A stretch of DNA of 64,000 nt from NCBI RefSeq assembly GCF_900143005.1, contig NZ_FRCS01000003.1:62001-126000 (forward strand), written 5' to 3'. A program made the translations under genes and the position numbers. The stretch's first letter is position 1; every line of letters starts with the position of its first letter. The DNA is from Cryptosporangium aurantiacum (lineage in GTDB: Bacteria; Actinomycetota; Actinomycetes; Mycobacteriales; Cryptosporangiaceae). The notes below the pieces were generated by a model. That model saw only the letters and a program-made list of their open reading frames with translations. It ran no database searches and was not told where the DNA came from. Of the stretch, positions 54,130 through 62,886 are shown piece by piece.

Positions 54130-57123
54130 ATGACTCGGGCACATAACGTTTTCGCGTGCCTCGTGCACGAAGCGCCGGAATGTGTGGACGATTTGGTCGA
54201 CAACCTTCGATTCCTCGACCCCGCTTCGGACGTTCTGCTCTACGACGGAAGCCGCAGCGGAGCGCTGCTGCACGGCACGGGGCTGGCCGCGCGTGACGGC
54301 GTGATCGTCCATCCGGCGCCGCGGCCGATGGCGTGGGGGGCGCTGCACGACTTCGCGATCGATTGCCTGCGGTTCGCCCGCGACGAGCTGAACGCCGACG
54401 CGCTGACGATCGTCGACTCGGATCAGCTCGCGGTCCGCCCCGGGTACTCGCAGTACCTCGCATCGTTCCTGGACGCCCATCCGGCGGCGGGTTGCCTGGT
54501 CAGCGCGCCGGGCCCACAACCGCGGCGCAGCATGATCGCGCCGGCGCGTGCGGCCTGGAAGGAAGCCGAAGCCTGGCGGCACTTCGTCCGGCGCTTCCCG
54601 GCCGGCGAGGAGAAGTTCCCGCACTGGACGTTCTGGCCGTCGACGGTGTTCACCCGGCGCGCGACTGATGACCTCCTGCGGCTCTGGGCGGACGACGAGC
54701 TGCGCTCGCTGCTGGCCCGGACGTCGATCGTGGCGACCGAGGAGGTGCTCCTGCCGACGCTGGTCGCGCTGTCGGGTCACGATGTCGTCCGCAATCCGTG
54801 CTCGTACGACCTGGTCCGGTTTCGCGTCGCGTACCACCCGCGGCAGATCGATGCGGCTGCGAACCGGTCCGATGTGTACTGGGTCCACCCGGTCGCCCGC
54901 CGGCTCGCCGATCCGGTGCGGACGCACATCCGCCGGCGGTTCGGGCAGTACGCGGCAGCCACCCGGCGCCGCCACGTCGGACCGTTCGACACCACACCGT
55001 CGCGGCCGCTCCCGTTGCTGCTCCCCCTGCTGCGGCGGCTGGACGCCGTGCCCGGGCGGCTGACCCACGACGAGGCCGACCTCCTCCTGGCCGCAGCCAC
55101 CGAGGCGGCCCAGCCCGACCGCGCCGCCCAGCCCGACCGCGCCGCCCAGCCCGACCGCGCCGCCCAGCCCAACCGCGCCGCCCAGCCCAACCACACCACC
55201 CAGCCCAACCACACCACCCAGCCCAACCACACCACCCAGCCCAACCACACCACCCAGCCCAACCACACCACCCAGCCCAACCACACCACCCAGCCCAACC
55301 ACACCACCCAGCCCAACCACACCACCCAGCCCAACCACACCACCCAGCCCGACCGCGCCGCCCAGCCCGACCGCGCCACTCAGCCGGGCCCGGACGGCCC
55401 GGACGGCCCGGACGGCCCGGACGGTCCGGACGGTCCGCGCCGGATCGTGGCGGTCGGCGTCGAAGCTCGGATCGCCGTGCTGCTCCGTGCGGCGGCCCGG
55501 CGTGCGACGCCGCAGGCCGAGTTCTCCGACGGTGACCCCGGCGGAGACAGCCCGATCGACCTGCTGGTCGCCGGGAGCGAGGCAGGTTACGCGGCGACCG
55601 TCGGCAACGTCAGTGCGGTCGAGGCCAGAGTGGCGCCCGGTGGCCTGGTCGCGGTCCACGGGTACGCCGAGCGCACCGGAGGCCGCGACCTCGTCGACCA
55701 TCTCGTGGCCGCCGGCGGCTATCGGCCGGTGCAGCGGGTCGGCACGCTGGCCCTCCTCCGCAAGACGACCACCGCCGGGCTCGTCCCGATCGGTCCGCAC
55801 CTGGAAAACATGGCGCCGGTCCGCGGTTGGCTCGCACCCGACGAGGCGGCGCTCCTGGCCCTGTGCACGGCCTGGGCGCTCCGGCTTCCCGATCCGGGGG
55901 CGATCGTCGAGGTCGGCAGCTACTGCGGCCGCGGCACCGTCGTGCTCGGCGGCGTCGCCGCGGCGATCGGCGGACCGGCCCGGGTGCACGCCGTCGACCC
56001 GTTCGACGGCGTGGTCGGCGCGGTCGGAGCAGACCTGGCCGAGACCGGCCCGACCCTGGCGGAGTTCACGTCGGCGATCGAGGCCGCCGGTCTGGCCGAC
56101 GTCGTCCTTCCCCGTCCGGGCCGGTCGGGAGACATTCCGTGGGACGAACCGATCGCGCTGCTCGTCGTCGACGGGCTGCACGACCAGGCGTCGGTGGCGA
56201 GCGACGTCCGGCGGTTCGCGCCCTATCTGCTCCGGGGCGGCTTCCTCGCGTTCCACGACCACGCCGCCTACTACCCGGGGGTTCAGGCGGTCGTCGCTGA
56301 ACTCCTGCGGGGCGACACGTTCGAGCAGGTGGCGCAGGTCGGGAGCCTCGTCGTCCTGCGCGCGCTGACCGATGCGCCCGCCGTGGCGCTCTCGGACGGC
56401 CGGCCGCTGATCTCGTGCCTGATGACGACGCGCGACCGGCGGGCCTCGGTGCCGCGGGCGATCGGGTACTTCCTGCGCCAGGACTACCCCCACCGCGAGT
56501 TGATCGTCGTGGACGACGGAACGGATTCGGTCGCCGATCTGATCCCCGATGACCCGCGCATCCGGTATCTGCGGCTGACCGGTCGCCACACGGTCGGCGC
56601 CAAACGCAACATCGGGTGCGAGCAGGCACGCGGCGAGCTCGTCGTCCACTGGGACGACGAGGACTGGATGGCCGGCCGGCGGCTCCGGTATCAAGCCGCC
56701 GAGATGCTGGCTCACGACGTCGATATCTGCGGTTTGAGCACGCTCTACTTCTGCGATCCGTCGAGCGCCCGGGGATGGCAGTACACCTATCCGTCCTCGC
56801 GACGCCCCTGGGTGGCGGACGCGACGTTCTGCTATCGCCGCGAGCTGTGGGCGTCCGAACCGTTTCCGGACCGGAGCGGCGACCTCGACACCCACTACCT
56901 GCGGCGGGACGGCGCGAAGCGCGTCCGCGTGCTGGCCGATCCGTCGTTCTACGTCGGGATCGTCCGTCCCGGCCGGGCGGGCGCCACCGATGCCCGGTGG
57001 CGCCCGCAACCCCTCAGCGCGATCACCGCACTGATGGGCGCCGACTGGTCGCTCTACGCACCCGCTGCGGAAAACACGGCCGTGCTCACCGAAGGGACGG
57101 CCGGAAATCCGCACCCGGTGTGA
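54130..57123 (+). CDS. Three-domain glycosyltransferase/methyltransferase fusion
   Basis: A 997-residue fusion. Residues 1-310 resemble a nucleotide-sugar glycosyltransferase (NVFACLVHEAPECVDDLVDN, LTIVDSDQLAVRPGYSQY). A 90-residue repeat linker and a Gly-Pro-Asp tract follow (328-436). Residues about 550-750 form a class I SAM methyltransferase: IVEVGSYCGRGTVVLGG, VHAVDPFDG, IALLVVDGLHDQA. Residues about 755-980 are a GT2 glycosyltransferase with VVDDGTDS and the DxD-like WDDEDW. It probably builds or modifies a surface polysaccharide or glycoprotein. ATG 54130 follows GGAAGG. It is divergent from the sheath gene, so a role in modifying the particle or its target receptor is possible but unproven. 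Confidence 0.78.
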   Translation: MTRAHNVFACLVHEAPECVDDLVDNLRFLDPASDVLLYDGSRSGALLHGTGLAARDGVIVHPAPRPMAWGALHDFAIDCLRFARDELNADALTIVDSDQLAVRPGYSQYLASFLDAHPAAGCLVSAPGPQPRRSMIAPARAAWKEAEAWRHFVRRFPAGEEKFPHWTFWPSTVFTRRATDDLLRLWADDELRSLLARTSIVATEEVLLPTLVALSGHDVVRNPCSYDLVRFRVAYHPRQIDAAANRSDVYWVHPVARRLADPVRTHIRRRFGQYAAATRRRHVGPFDTTPSRPLPLLLPLLRRLDAVPGRLTHDEADLLLAAATEAAQPDRAAQPDRAAQPDRAAQPNRAAQPNHTTQPNHTTQPNHTTQPNHTTQPNHTTQPNHTTQPNHTTQPNHTTQPNHTTQPDRAAQPDRATQPGPDGPDGPDGPDGPDGPRRIVAVGVEARIAVLLRAAARRATPQAEFSDGDPGGDSPIDLLVAGSEAGYAATVGNVSAVEARVAPGGLVAVHGYAERTGGRDLVDHLVAAGGYRPVQRVGTLALLRKTTTAGLVPIGPHLENMAPVRGWLAPDEAALLALCTAWALRLPDPGAIVEVGSYCGRGTVVLGGVAAAIGGPARVHAVDPFDGVVGAVGADLAETGPTLAEFTSAIEAAGLADVVLPRPGRSGDIPWDEPIALLVVDGLHDQASVASDVRRFAPYLLRGGFLAFHDHAAYYPGVQAVVAELLRGDTFEQVAQVGSLVVLRALTDAPAVALSDGRPLISCLMTTRDRRASVPRAIGYFLRQDYPHRELIVVDDGTDSVADLIPDDPRIRYLRLTGRHTVGAKRNIGCEQARGELVVHWDDEDWMAGRRLRYQAAEMLAHDVDICGLSTLYFCDPSSARGWQYTYPSSRRPWVADATFCYRRELWASEPFPDRSGDLDTHYLRRDGAKRVRVLADPSFYVGIVRPGRAGATDARWRPQPLSAITALMGADWSLYAPAAENTAVLTEGTAGNPHPV
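55111..55380 (+). repeat. Fifteen-copy 18-bp minisatellite
   Basis: Fifteen 18-bp units encode QPDRAA-type and QPNHTT-type hexapeptides: three QPDRAA, one QPNRAA, nine QPNHTT (core CAGCCCAACCACACCACC), one QPDRAA and one QPDRAT. The nine central copies are identical, a sign of recent expansion. A shorter 9-bp Gly-Pro-Asp array follows to about 55437. It forms a flexible linker inside the glycosyltransferase fusion and should vary in length between strains. Confidence 0.95.
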
Positions 57124-57349
57124 TGCCGAAGGCGAACGTCATCGGCTCGGTGTCGCTCATGGACTTCGGCACGAGCACCACCGCGAACTGCCCGTTGGCG
57201 TACCGCACCACCGCGCTGTCCGAGAACGTCTGATGACACTCCTGCCGGACGATCGTCCGGTCGCCTACCCGCACGGTCTGCGGCACCGGATCCCGGAACG
57301 AATAACCGGCGAAAGCCGATGGACCCGCATCAGGCCTTCCTGAAGCATG
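57086..57349 (-). pseudogene. C-terminal remnant of an unknown protein
   Basis: The frame reads YSFRDPVPQTVRVGDRTIVR, then FSDSAVVRYANGQFAVVLVP and ends PGADFRPSLR. The composition is that of a real protein end, but there is no ATG, only GTG 57286 without a ribosome binding site, and a stop at 57350. The last 38 bases overlap the end of the convergent glycosyltransferase gene. I read it as the tail of a decayed gene. A short functional protein from GTG 57286 (66 residues) is the alternative. Confidence 0.4.
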
Positions 57350-57450
57350 TCAGCGGCGAGGTGATAGTTGCCGGTCAGCAGGAAACGTGCGGCCCGCCGG
57401 ATGACGGGTTCTCGGCTGGCGCCGATGCCAGCCGCGGCCCGACATGCCAC
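57265..57450 (-). pseudogene. N-terminal remnant of an ECF/SigE-type sigma factor
   Basis: The 61-residue frame contains VIRRAARFLLTGNYHLAADM then LQEGLMRVHRLSPVI. This is the region-2 pattern of actinobacterial SigE-family sigma factors (typically LLTGDxHxAEDLxQxALxRxH). The frame stops soon after, so regions 2.4 to 4 are missing. With the adjoining remnant in another frame it suggests a deletion that removed most of a sigma-factor locus. Confidence 0.4.
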
Positions 57451-57455
57451 GACAG

Positions 57456-57487
57456 CCCGGGCAGGACGCCACAGCGTCCTGCCCGGG
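57456..57487. terminator. Perfect 14-bp hairpin terminator
   Basis: CCCGGGCAGGACGC (57456-57469) pairs perfectly with 57474-57487 across a four-base loop. It lies 26 bases after the stop of the SDR gene on the minus strand and, without a U tract, fits the GC-rich terminators of Actinobacteria. Confidence 0.82.
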
Positions 57488-57513
57488 TCGGCTCCGGACG
57501 CGGCCTGCCCGCG

Positions 57514-58365
57514 TCAGGACTTCTCCGACGAAGCGAGAAGCTCCTCGGTGGCTTCCCAGAGCCGCTGAGCGAGGTCGGCATCCCGCGCCTGCGCCGACGT
57601 CGAGGCGTCCGGCTTGAGCTTGTTGTAGTACTGGCCGTTGACCGCCTGGGGAACCACGTCGGCGGCCAGGTGGACCAGCGGGCGCGCGCCTTCGTCGTTG
57701 TCGATCGTGAACAAGCGTCGCCCGAGCGCGGTGTTGTAGACCAGGCCGGCGGCACCGGTCGTACCCCGGCCGAAGTCGGACGCCACCGCACCGGGATGGA
57801 ACGCGACCGACGTGATGCCGGTCTGCTCCGCCCGGCGTGCGAGCTCGCGGCTGAACAGCAGATCGGCGAGCTTCGCGGTGCCGTAGGCGACGCCGGCGGA
57901 GTACCGGCGCTTCCGGTACTCCAGATCGTCCAGCCGGATTTGCCCGGCCCGGTGCGCGACGCTGCTGGTGACGATCACGAGAGCACGAGACTCGGCCAAG
58001 CGCTCGTGCACCAGCGACTGCAGCAGGAACGGCGCGAGGTAGTTCGTCTGGAGGGTCGTCTCGTGCCCGTCCTCGGTGTCCGAGCGCTCCGGCACCATGC
58101 CGCCGGCGTTGTGCACGAGGACGTCGATCCGCGGACAGCGATCCAGCACCTGCGCGGCTAACGCCCGGACGTCGGAGAACCGGGCGAAGTCGGCGATCGG
58201 CACCTCGGTGCCGAGTTCGGCCGACAGGGCGGCGGCGCGCTCCGGTGAGCGTCCGGTGGGGACCACGGTCGCGCCCCGACCGGCCAGGGTGCGCGCGGCG
58301 GACGCCCCGATACCCGACGTAGCACCGGTGATCACGATCGTCTTACCGGCGAGGTCACCGGGCAT
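57514..58365 (-). CDS. Short-chain dehydrogenase/reductase
   Basis: A 283-residue SDR. The NAD(P)-binding TGATSGIGASAARTL motif is at the N-terminus, VLVHNAGGM is the NAG motif, and YSAGVAYGTAKLADLL contains a Tyr-X3-Lys (YGTAK) catalytic pair. The sequence resembles retinol dehydrogenase/WW-domain-oxidoreductase-like SDRs common in actinomycetes. Start ATG 58365 is supported by an AGAGG site; the frame open to 58404 lacks one. It stands alone, followed by a strong terminator. The substrate cannot be told. Confidence 0.85.
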   Translation of the reverse strand: MPGDLAGKTIVITGATSGIGASAARTLAGRGATVVPTGRSPERAAALSAELGTEVPIADFARFSDVRALAAQVLDRCPRIDVLVHNAGGMVPERSDTEDGHETTLQTNYLAPFLLQSLVHERLAESRALVIVTSSVAHRAGQIRLDDLEYRKRRYSAGVAYGTAKLADLLFSRELARRAEQTGITSVAFHPGAVASDFGRGTTGAAGLVYNTALGRRLFTIDNDEGARPLVHLAADVVPQAVNGQYYNKLKPDASTSAQARDADLAQRLWEATEELLASSEKS

Positions 58366-58448
58366 CGTCAAGGCCTCTCTTCCGATCAGGAACCCCAACG
58401 GCACCTTCGTAACACCTTCCCGAGGGCGGCGTCACCTGGACCGCTCAC

Positions 58449-58454
58449 TAGTCT
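58449..58454 (+). promoter_or_regulatory. Candidate -10 element (TAGTCT) for the Hsp70-WD40 gene
   Basis: TAGTCT matches TAnnnT and ends six bases before GTG 58461, the distance expected for a leaderless transcript. No ribosome binding site is present. Confidence 0.5.
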
Positions 58455-58460
58455 GTGCGG

Positions 58461-60632
58461 GTGGCAGCGGGTTACCGGCTGGGCGTGGACTTCGGAACCT
58501 CGAACACGGTGGCGGTGCTCGCCGGACCGGACCGCCGATTCCGGCCGCTGCTGTTCGACGGCCAGCAACAGCTACCGTCCGCCGTGTGCGCGGTCGACGG
58601 CGGGCTGCTGGTCGGCAAGGCGGCCCAGCACACTGCCCAGCGTCATCCGGCGGCGTTCGAGCCGCACCCCAAGCGACATCTGATCGACGGCGGCGTGCTG
58701 CTCGGCGAACGGGAGTGGCTGCCTGTCGAGGTGGTCACGTCGGTGTTCCGGCGGATCGCGGACGAGGTGGACCGGGTCACCGGCATCCCGACGACGGACA
58801 GTGGGCTCGACGAGGTCGTGCTCACCCATCCCGCGGTGTGGGGCGGGCCCCGTCGTCAGGTACTGCTCGACGCCGCCGCCCGGGTCGGATGGCACCGTGT
58901 CCGGCTGGTGGCCGAGCCGCTGGCCGCGGCCGCCGCGTTCGTTCACGACCACCCGGACCGGTTACCGCCGGGCGCGATCGCGTTGGTGTACGACCTGGGC
59001 GCCGGCACGTTCGACGCCACCGTGGTGCGAGCCGAGCCCGATCGTGGGTACACGGTGCTGGCGACCGGCGGCATCCCGGACGTGGGTGGCGCGGATGTTG
59101 ATCACGCGATCGTGGCCTCGTTCGCGGCGGCGTATCCGGCGCACGAATCGACGTGGGCCCGCCTGCTCAACCCGGCGACGACCGCCGACCGGCGCGCTCG
59201 CTGGACGTTCCTCGAGCAGGTCCGCACCGCCAAGGAGATCCTGGCGACCAGCGCCACCACGTTCGTCCACGTGCCCCATCTCGACGACGAGATCGTGCTG
59301 GGACGCGAGCAACTCGACGAGCTGACCCGGCCGTTGATCGAGCGGACGCTCGCCGCCTGTCACGAAGTGCTCCGGCAGACTGGCCTGCGACCGGAGACCC
59401 TGCACGCCGTGTTCCTGGTCGGCGGCTCGACGCGCCTGCCCGGCCTGACCCGAGGCCTTCATCGCTCGCTGGGGCACCCGCCCACGGTGCTGGATCAGCC
59501 GGAGCTGGTGGTGGCCACGGGTAGCCTCCACGTCCACCGGGCCAGTGCCCCGCCCCCGCCGCCGTTTCCCACCCCGGCCCCGGCTCCGCCGCCGCCGCCG
59601 CCGGCTCCGAACGCCCGGTCAGCCCGCCGGAAGTGGCTGGTCGTCACGGCGATCGCCACGGTCGTCGTCCTCGCAGGCGGTTTTGGCCTGTACCGCATCC
59701 TGAGCGAGGCGGACTCGCCGTCCCTGCTCCGCACGCTGACCGGTGCCGAAGACGCGAACCCCCAGGTGTACGACTCGGTCGTGTTCAGCCCGGACGGGAA
59801 GCAGGTCCTCACCGCCGGATATCAGCAGATCTGGGTCTGGGAGACCTCCACCGGCAGGCTGCTGAAGCAGTTGACCACCGCGTACGGGACCCGCCAGGCC
59901 GGCCTGTACGGCGCAGTGATCAGTCCGGACGGTAAGCGGGTCGTGGCCGGTGACAGCGAGGGCAACATCTGGCTGTGGGATCTGACCGGGCCGGGCGAGG
60001 CTCAAATCCTGCTGAGACTCCACCAGGACTACGTCAGCGAGCTGGCGTTCAGCCCCGACTCTCGGAAGCTCGTCTCCGGCGGCGGTGGGGGCACGGTGTA
60101 CGTCTGGGACGTTGCCAAGCGAGCCGGCGACGGCGGCGGGCCGATCGAGACCAAGGTCGACAGTGTCCGGGGGCTCGCCTTCAGCCGGGACGGTAAGACC
60201 GTGGCGGCGGTCGGTCCGGACGGCAAGGTGCGGCTCTACGACGCCGAGAGCCGAACGATTCTCGGCGACGAAATCCGGGGCACCTGCGTCGCGTTCAGCC
60301 CGGCAGCCGAACAGCTGTTGACCGGCGGCACCGACAAGAACGTGCTCCGGTGGAATCCGGAGACCGGAGAACGGATCGGGAACCCGCTCTCCGGTCACCA
60401 GGACGAGGTCGTCGCGGTCACGTTCAGCCGCGACGGGAACCGGGCGGCTTCGGCAGAGGACGTCGGGGCTGTTCGGCTGTGGGACACCGGCACCGGGAAG
60501 CAGATCGGCGAGCCCCTGGACTCCAGTACGAAGGACGGCGAGGCGACCCCGGCCGTCGCGTTCAGCCCGGACGGTGCGCTCCTGGCGTCAACCAGTGGGC
60601 GCGGAGTCAACCTCTGGTCCGTCCCCGACTGA
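58461..60632 (+). CDS. Hsp70-like ATPase fused to a seven-bladed WD40 propeller
   Basis: A 723-residue fusion. The N-terminal 350 residues are an Hsp70-type ATPase (GVDFGTSNTVAVL, YDLGAGTFDATVV, FLVGGSTRLPGL), paralogous to the gene at 14446; both share FEPHPKR/YEPHPKR and LVAEPLAAA/LVAEPVAAA. A Pro-rich linker and one membrane helix (about 388-412, VVTAIATVVVLAGGFGLY) follow. The last 290 residues hold seven WD40 repeats, each with an FSPDG-type turn and WVWE/WLWD-like end. The propeller would be outside the membrane and the ATPase inside if the helix spans it. Role unknown; sensing or scaffolding is likely. Confidence 0.82.
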   Translation: MAAGYRLGVDFGTSNTVAVLAGPDRRFRPLLFDGQQQLPSAVCAVDGGLLVGKAAQHTAQRHPAAFEPHPKRHLIDGGVLLGEREWLPVEVVTSVFRRIADEVDRVTGIPTTDSGLDEVVLTHPAVWGGPRRQVLLDAAARVGWHRVRLVAEPLAAAAAFVHDHPDRLPPGAIALVYDLGAGTFDATVVRAEPDRGYTVLATGGIPDVGGADVDHAIVASFAAAYPAHESTWARLLNPATTADRRARWTFLEQVRTAKEILATSATTFVHVPHLDDEIVLGREQLDELTRPLIERTLAACHEVLRQTGLRPETLHAVFLVGGSTRLPGLTRGLHRSLGHPPTVLDQPELVVATGSLHVHRASAPPPPPFPTPAPAPPPPPPAPNARSARRKWLVVTAIATVVVLAGGFGLYRILSEADSPSLLRTLTGAEDANPQVYDSVVFSPDGKQVLTAGYQQIWVWETSTGRLLKQLTTAYGTRQAGLYGAVISPDGKRVVAGDSEGNIWLWDLTGPGEAQILLRLHQDYVSELAFSPDSRKLVSGGGGGTVYVWDVAKRAGDGGGPIETKVDSVRGLAFSRDGKTVAAVGPDGKVRLYDAESRTILGDEIRGTCVAFSPAAEQLLTGGTDKNVLRWNPETGERIGNPLSGHQDEVVAVTFSRDGNRAASAEDVGAVRLWDTGTGKQIGEPLDSSTKDGEATPAVAFSPDGALLASTSGRGVNLWSVPD

Positions 60633-60658
60633 GAGGCTCCGCGCCAGGGTGGTGGGGA

Positions 60659-61114
60659 TCACAGCGCTGCGGCATCGAGCTGCGCGGCGATGCCCTCCAG
60701 GCACCACTGCCAACCCGTGCGCAGGTGCTCGGCCGCCTGCGGACCCGACAGGCCCTCGACCGTGAGCTCCAGCCGGGTCCCACCCTCGACCGGCAGGAGC
60801 AGCACCGTGCAGCGGGAGCGCTCCGAGGTGCCCTCCCCCTCGGTGAGCACGTCGAACACGAGCCGCTCCACGGGTTCGAAAACCGCGAAGGTCGCCACCT
60901 CGCTGTACGCGTCGCCGTCCGGGCGGGGGCCGAACCGCAGCCGGTAGCCCCCACCCTCGCGGGCGTCGACCTCGCACTTCGCCAGGCGCCACTCCGGGTC
61001 GGGAAGGACCCAGCGCTCCAGCAGGTCAGCGCGGGTGAAGGCGGCCCACACCCGCTCGGGTGGCGCGGGGTAGGTGCGGTCGAGGTCGAACGACAGGAGC
61101 GGGGCGTTGGTCAT
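60659..61114 (-). CDS. AHSA1/SRPBCC-domain protein
   Basis: A 151-residue START-like helix-grip protein: LDRTYPAPPERVWAAFTRAD, then ERWVLPDPEWRL and a C-terminal helix HLRTGWQWCLEGIAAQLDAA. AHSA1 domains of this type bind hydrophobic ligands and are commonly encoded with an ArsR regulator, as here (four-base overlap). ATG 61114 is preceded by GGAGG. The pair is likely a small stress or xenobiotic-response unit. Ligand unknown. Confidence 0.85.
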   Translation of the reverse strand: MTNAPLLSFDLDRTYPAPPERVWAAFTRADLLERWVLPDPEWRLAKCEVDAREGGGYRLRFGPRPDGDAYSEVATFAVFEPVERLVFDVLTEGEGTSERSRCTVLLLPVEGGTRLELTVEGLSGPQAAEHLRTGWQWCLEGIAAQLDAAAL

Positions 61115-61416
61115 GTGTCCTCCAGGAGGGTGCCGAGAGCGTCCAGCCGGGTCGACCAGAGCGCCTGCTGCTGTGCGGTCCACGTCGCCACGGCGACGAG
61201 CGCGTCGTCACGCAACCGGCACTCGCGTACGCGGCCGCGTTTGACCGTCGTCACCAGGCCGGCCTCCTCGAGCACGCGGACGTGCTTGAGGACGGCGGGC
61301 AGCGACATCGACGTCGGCGCTGCGAGGTCACCGGCGGACGTCGGCCCGCGCACGAGCCGTTCGACGATCGCCAGGCGGGTCGGGTCGCCCAGGGCTGCAA
61401 ACTGACGGTGAACCAT
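61111..61416 (-). CDS. ArsR-family transcriptional repressor
   Basis: A 101-residue winged helix-turn-helix: FAALGDPTRLAIVERLVRGP, SMSLPAVLKHVRVLEEAGLV and TTVKRGRVRECRL. No Cys-based metal site typical of SmtB/ArsR is present, so it is probably a non-metal sensor of the type paired with AHSA1 proteins. ATG 61416 is the first codon before the conserved region. The AT-rich stretch just upstream (61417-61432) is the likely promoter and operator. Confidence 0.85.
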   Translation of the reverse strand: MVHRQFAALGDPTRLAIVERLVRGPTSAGDLAAPTSMSLPAVLKHVRVLEEAGLVTTVKRGRVRECRLRDDALVAVATWTAQQQALWSTRLDALGTLLEDT

Positions 61417-61470
61417 TTGGTTTACTGTTACGCTTCGGCGCGGCCGTGTCAACCCGCGCGTCGGGCTAGT

Positions 61471-62886
61471 TCACGGGGAGCGCGGCAGCTCGATCCGGAT
61501 TCGGGCACCACCGGCCGACGCGGTCTCGGCACTCACCCGCCCGCCGTGCGCCTCGACGACGGCGACGACGATCGAGAGCCCCAGCCCCGACCCTCCATCG
61601 GAAGCCGAACGAACCGCGTCGGCACCCCGGAAGAACCGTTCGAACACCCGCTCACGCAGGTCGGCGGGGATACCGGGGCCGGCGTCGGACACCTCGACCA
61701 CCGCTGCGGCGCGCTCCGTGACCACTCGGACGATGGCCGGCGTGCCGGGCGGTGTGTGCAGCCGGACGTTCGCCAACAGGTTGTCGAGCACCTGACGCAG
61801 CCGCTCCGGGTCTCCGTTCACCAGCACCGCGCCGTCCGTCTCGACGGTGATCTGCCGGTCGGCGTCCACCGCGCCGGCGTCGGCGACCGCACGATCGACC
61901 AGCGCTACCAGGTCCACGGGCTCACTGCTGAGCGGCCGGCCCTGGTCGAGCCGGGCCAGGAGCAGGAGTTCGTCGACCAGATGCCCCATCCTGGTCGCTT
62001 CCGACTCGATCCGGAGCAGCACGTCGGCCAGGTCGTCCGGGCGGCTCGACGCGCCCCGGCGGAACAGCTCCGCGTAACCGCGCACGGTCGCGATCGGCGT
62101 CCGGAGCTCGTGCGAAGCGTCCGCGACGAACCGCCGGAGCCGATCCTCCGAACGCCTCCGCGCCGCGAACGCCGCCTCGATCTGTCCGAGCATCGCGTTC
62201 AGCGCACGCCCCAGCCTCCCGACCTCCGTCCGGGCGTCGGCGGTGGCCACCCGGGACGACAAGTCACCCGCGCCGATCGCCGCGGCGGTCGTCGCGATCT
62301 CGTCGAGCGGACGCAGTGCCACGCGTACCGTCCGCAGCGAGAGCAAACCGAGCCCGAGCAGCACCGCGGCGCCGGTGATCAGCGCGGTGTTACGGACCCG
62401 CGCGCTGAACTCGTCAGCGACGTCGGTGCGCATGCCGAGCACCAGGACGGTGTCCCGTCCGTCGACTCGGGTGGCCATCAGCCGCCAGTGCGAGCCTCGT
62501 TCAGCCAGCCGGACGCCGTCTGGCCCGTCGGCCGGGCGCAGTTCGCCGGGCAACTCGTCACCCAGGTCCGGCCGAGGTCCGAACGCGACGGTGTCGAGGA
62601 CCCGCCCCTCGGCGTCGCGCAACTGGTAGAACGACGGGAGGTCACCGGCCTCGGCCAGCCGCCGCCAAACCGGCCCGGCGCCCTCCCCCGGCACGAGGTG
62701 CTCCAGCAGCCGGGCGTCGGTCTCCCCGGTGGCGCGGTCCGCCTCGCGGGCGACCGCGGCCAGAACGTCGTCGGTCCGATCACCGCGGAGGTCCTGCAGC
62801 GCACCGAAGATCGCACCGACCATCACGAAGAGGCCCAGCGTCACCATCGTCATCACGGTGAGGACCAGGCGTGCCCGCAGCGACAT
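61471..62886 (-). CDS. HAMP-domain sensor histidine kinase
   Basis: A 471-residue kinase. Two membrane helices (VLTVMTMVTLGLFVMVGAIF near residues 8-28 and ALITGAAVLLGLGLLSL near 165) flank a 130-residue extracellular domain. HAMP, the H box FVADASHELRTPIATVRGYA, an N box VLDNLLANVRLHT and a G box GSGLGLSIVVAVVEAHGG follow. This is the TcrY/PrrB-like family common in Actinobacteria. It overlaps the regulator gene by one base. The signal is unknown. Confidence 0.88.
   Translation of the reverse strand: MSLRARLVLTVMTMVTLGLFVMVGAIFGALQDLRGDRTDDVLAAVAREADRATGETDARLLEHLVPGEGAGPVWRRLAEAGDLPSFYQLRDAEGRVLDTVAFGPRPDLGDELPGELRPADGPDGVRLAERGSHWRLMATRVDGRDTVLVLGMRTDVADEFSARVRNTALITGAAVLLGLGLLSLRTVRVALRPLDEIATTAAAIGAGDLSSRVATADARTEVGRLGRALNAMLGQIEAAFAARRRSEDRLRRFVADASHELRTPIATVRGYAELFRRGASSRPDDLADVLLRIESEATRMGHLVDELLLLARLDQGRPLSSEPVDLVALVDRAVADAGAVDADRQITVETDGAVLVNGDPERLRQVLDNLLANVRLHTPPGTPAIVRVVTERAAAVVEVSDAGPGIPADLRERVFERFFRGADAVRSASDGGSGLGLSIVVAVVEAHGGRVSAETASAGGARIRIELPRSP

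Noticed and set aside
55111-55380. CRISPR-like array
   Set aside because: Units are directly adjacent with no unique spacers and encode an in-frame hexapeptide repeat.
54046-57114. A 1022-residue minus-strand frame opposite the glycosyltransferase fusion
   Set aside because: Low-complexity shadow including a long run of Gly-Val-Gly-Leu from the minisatellite; the plus strand has intact catalytic motifs.
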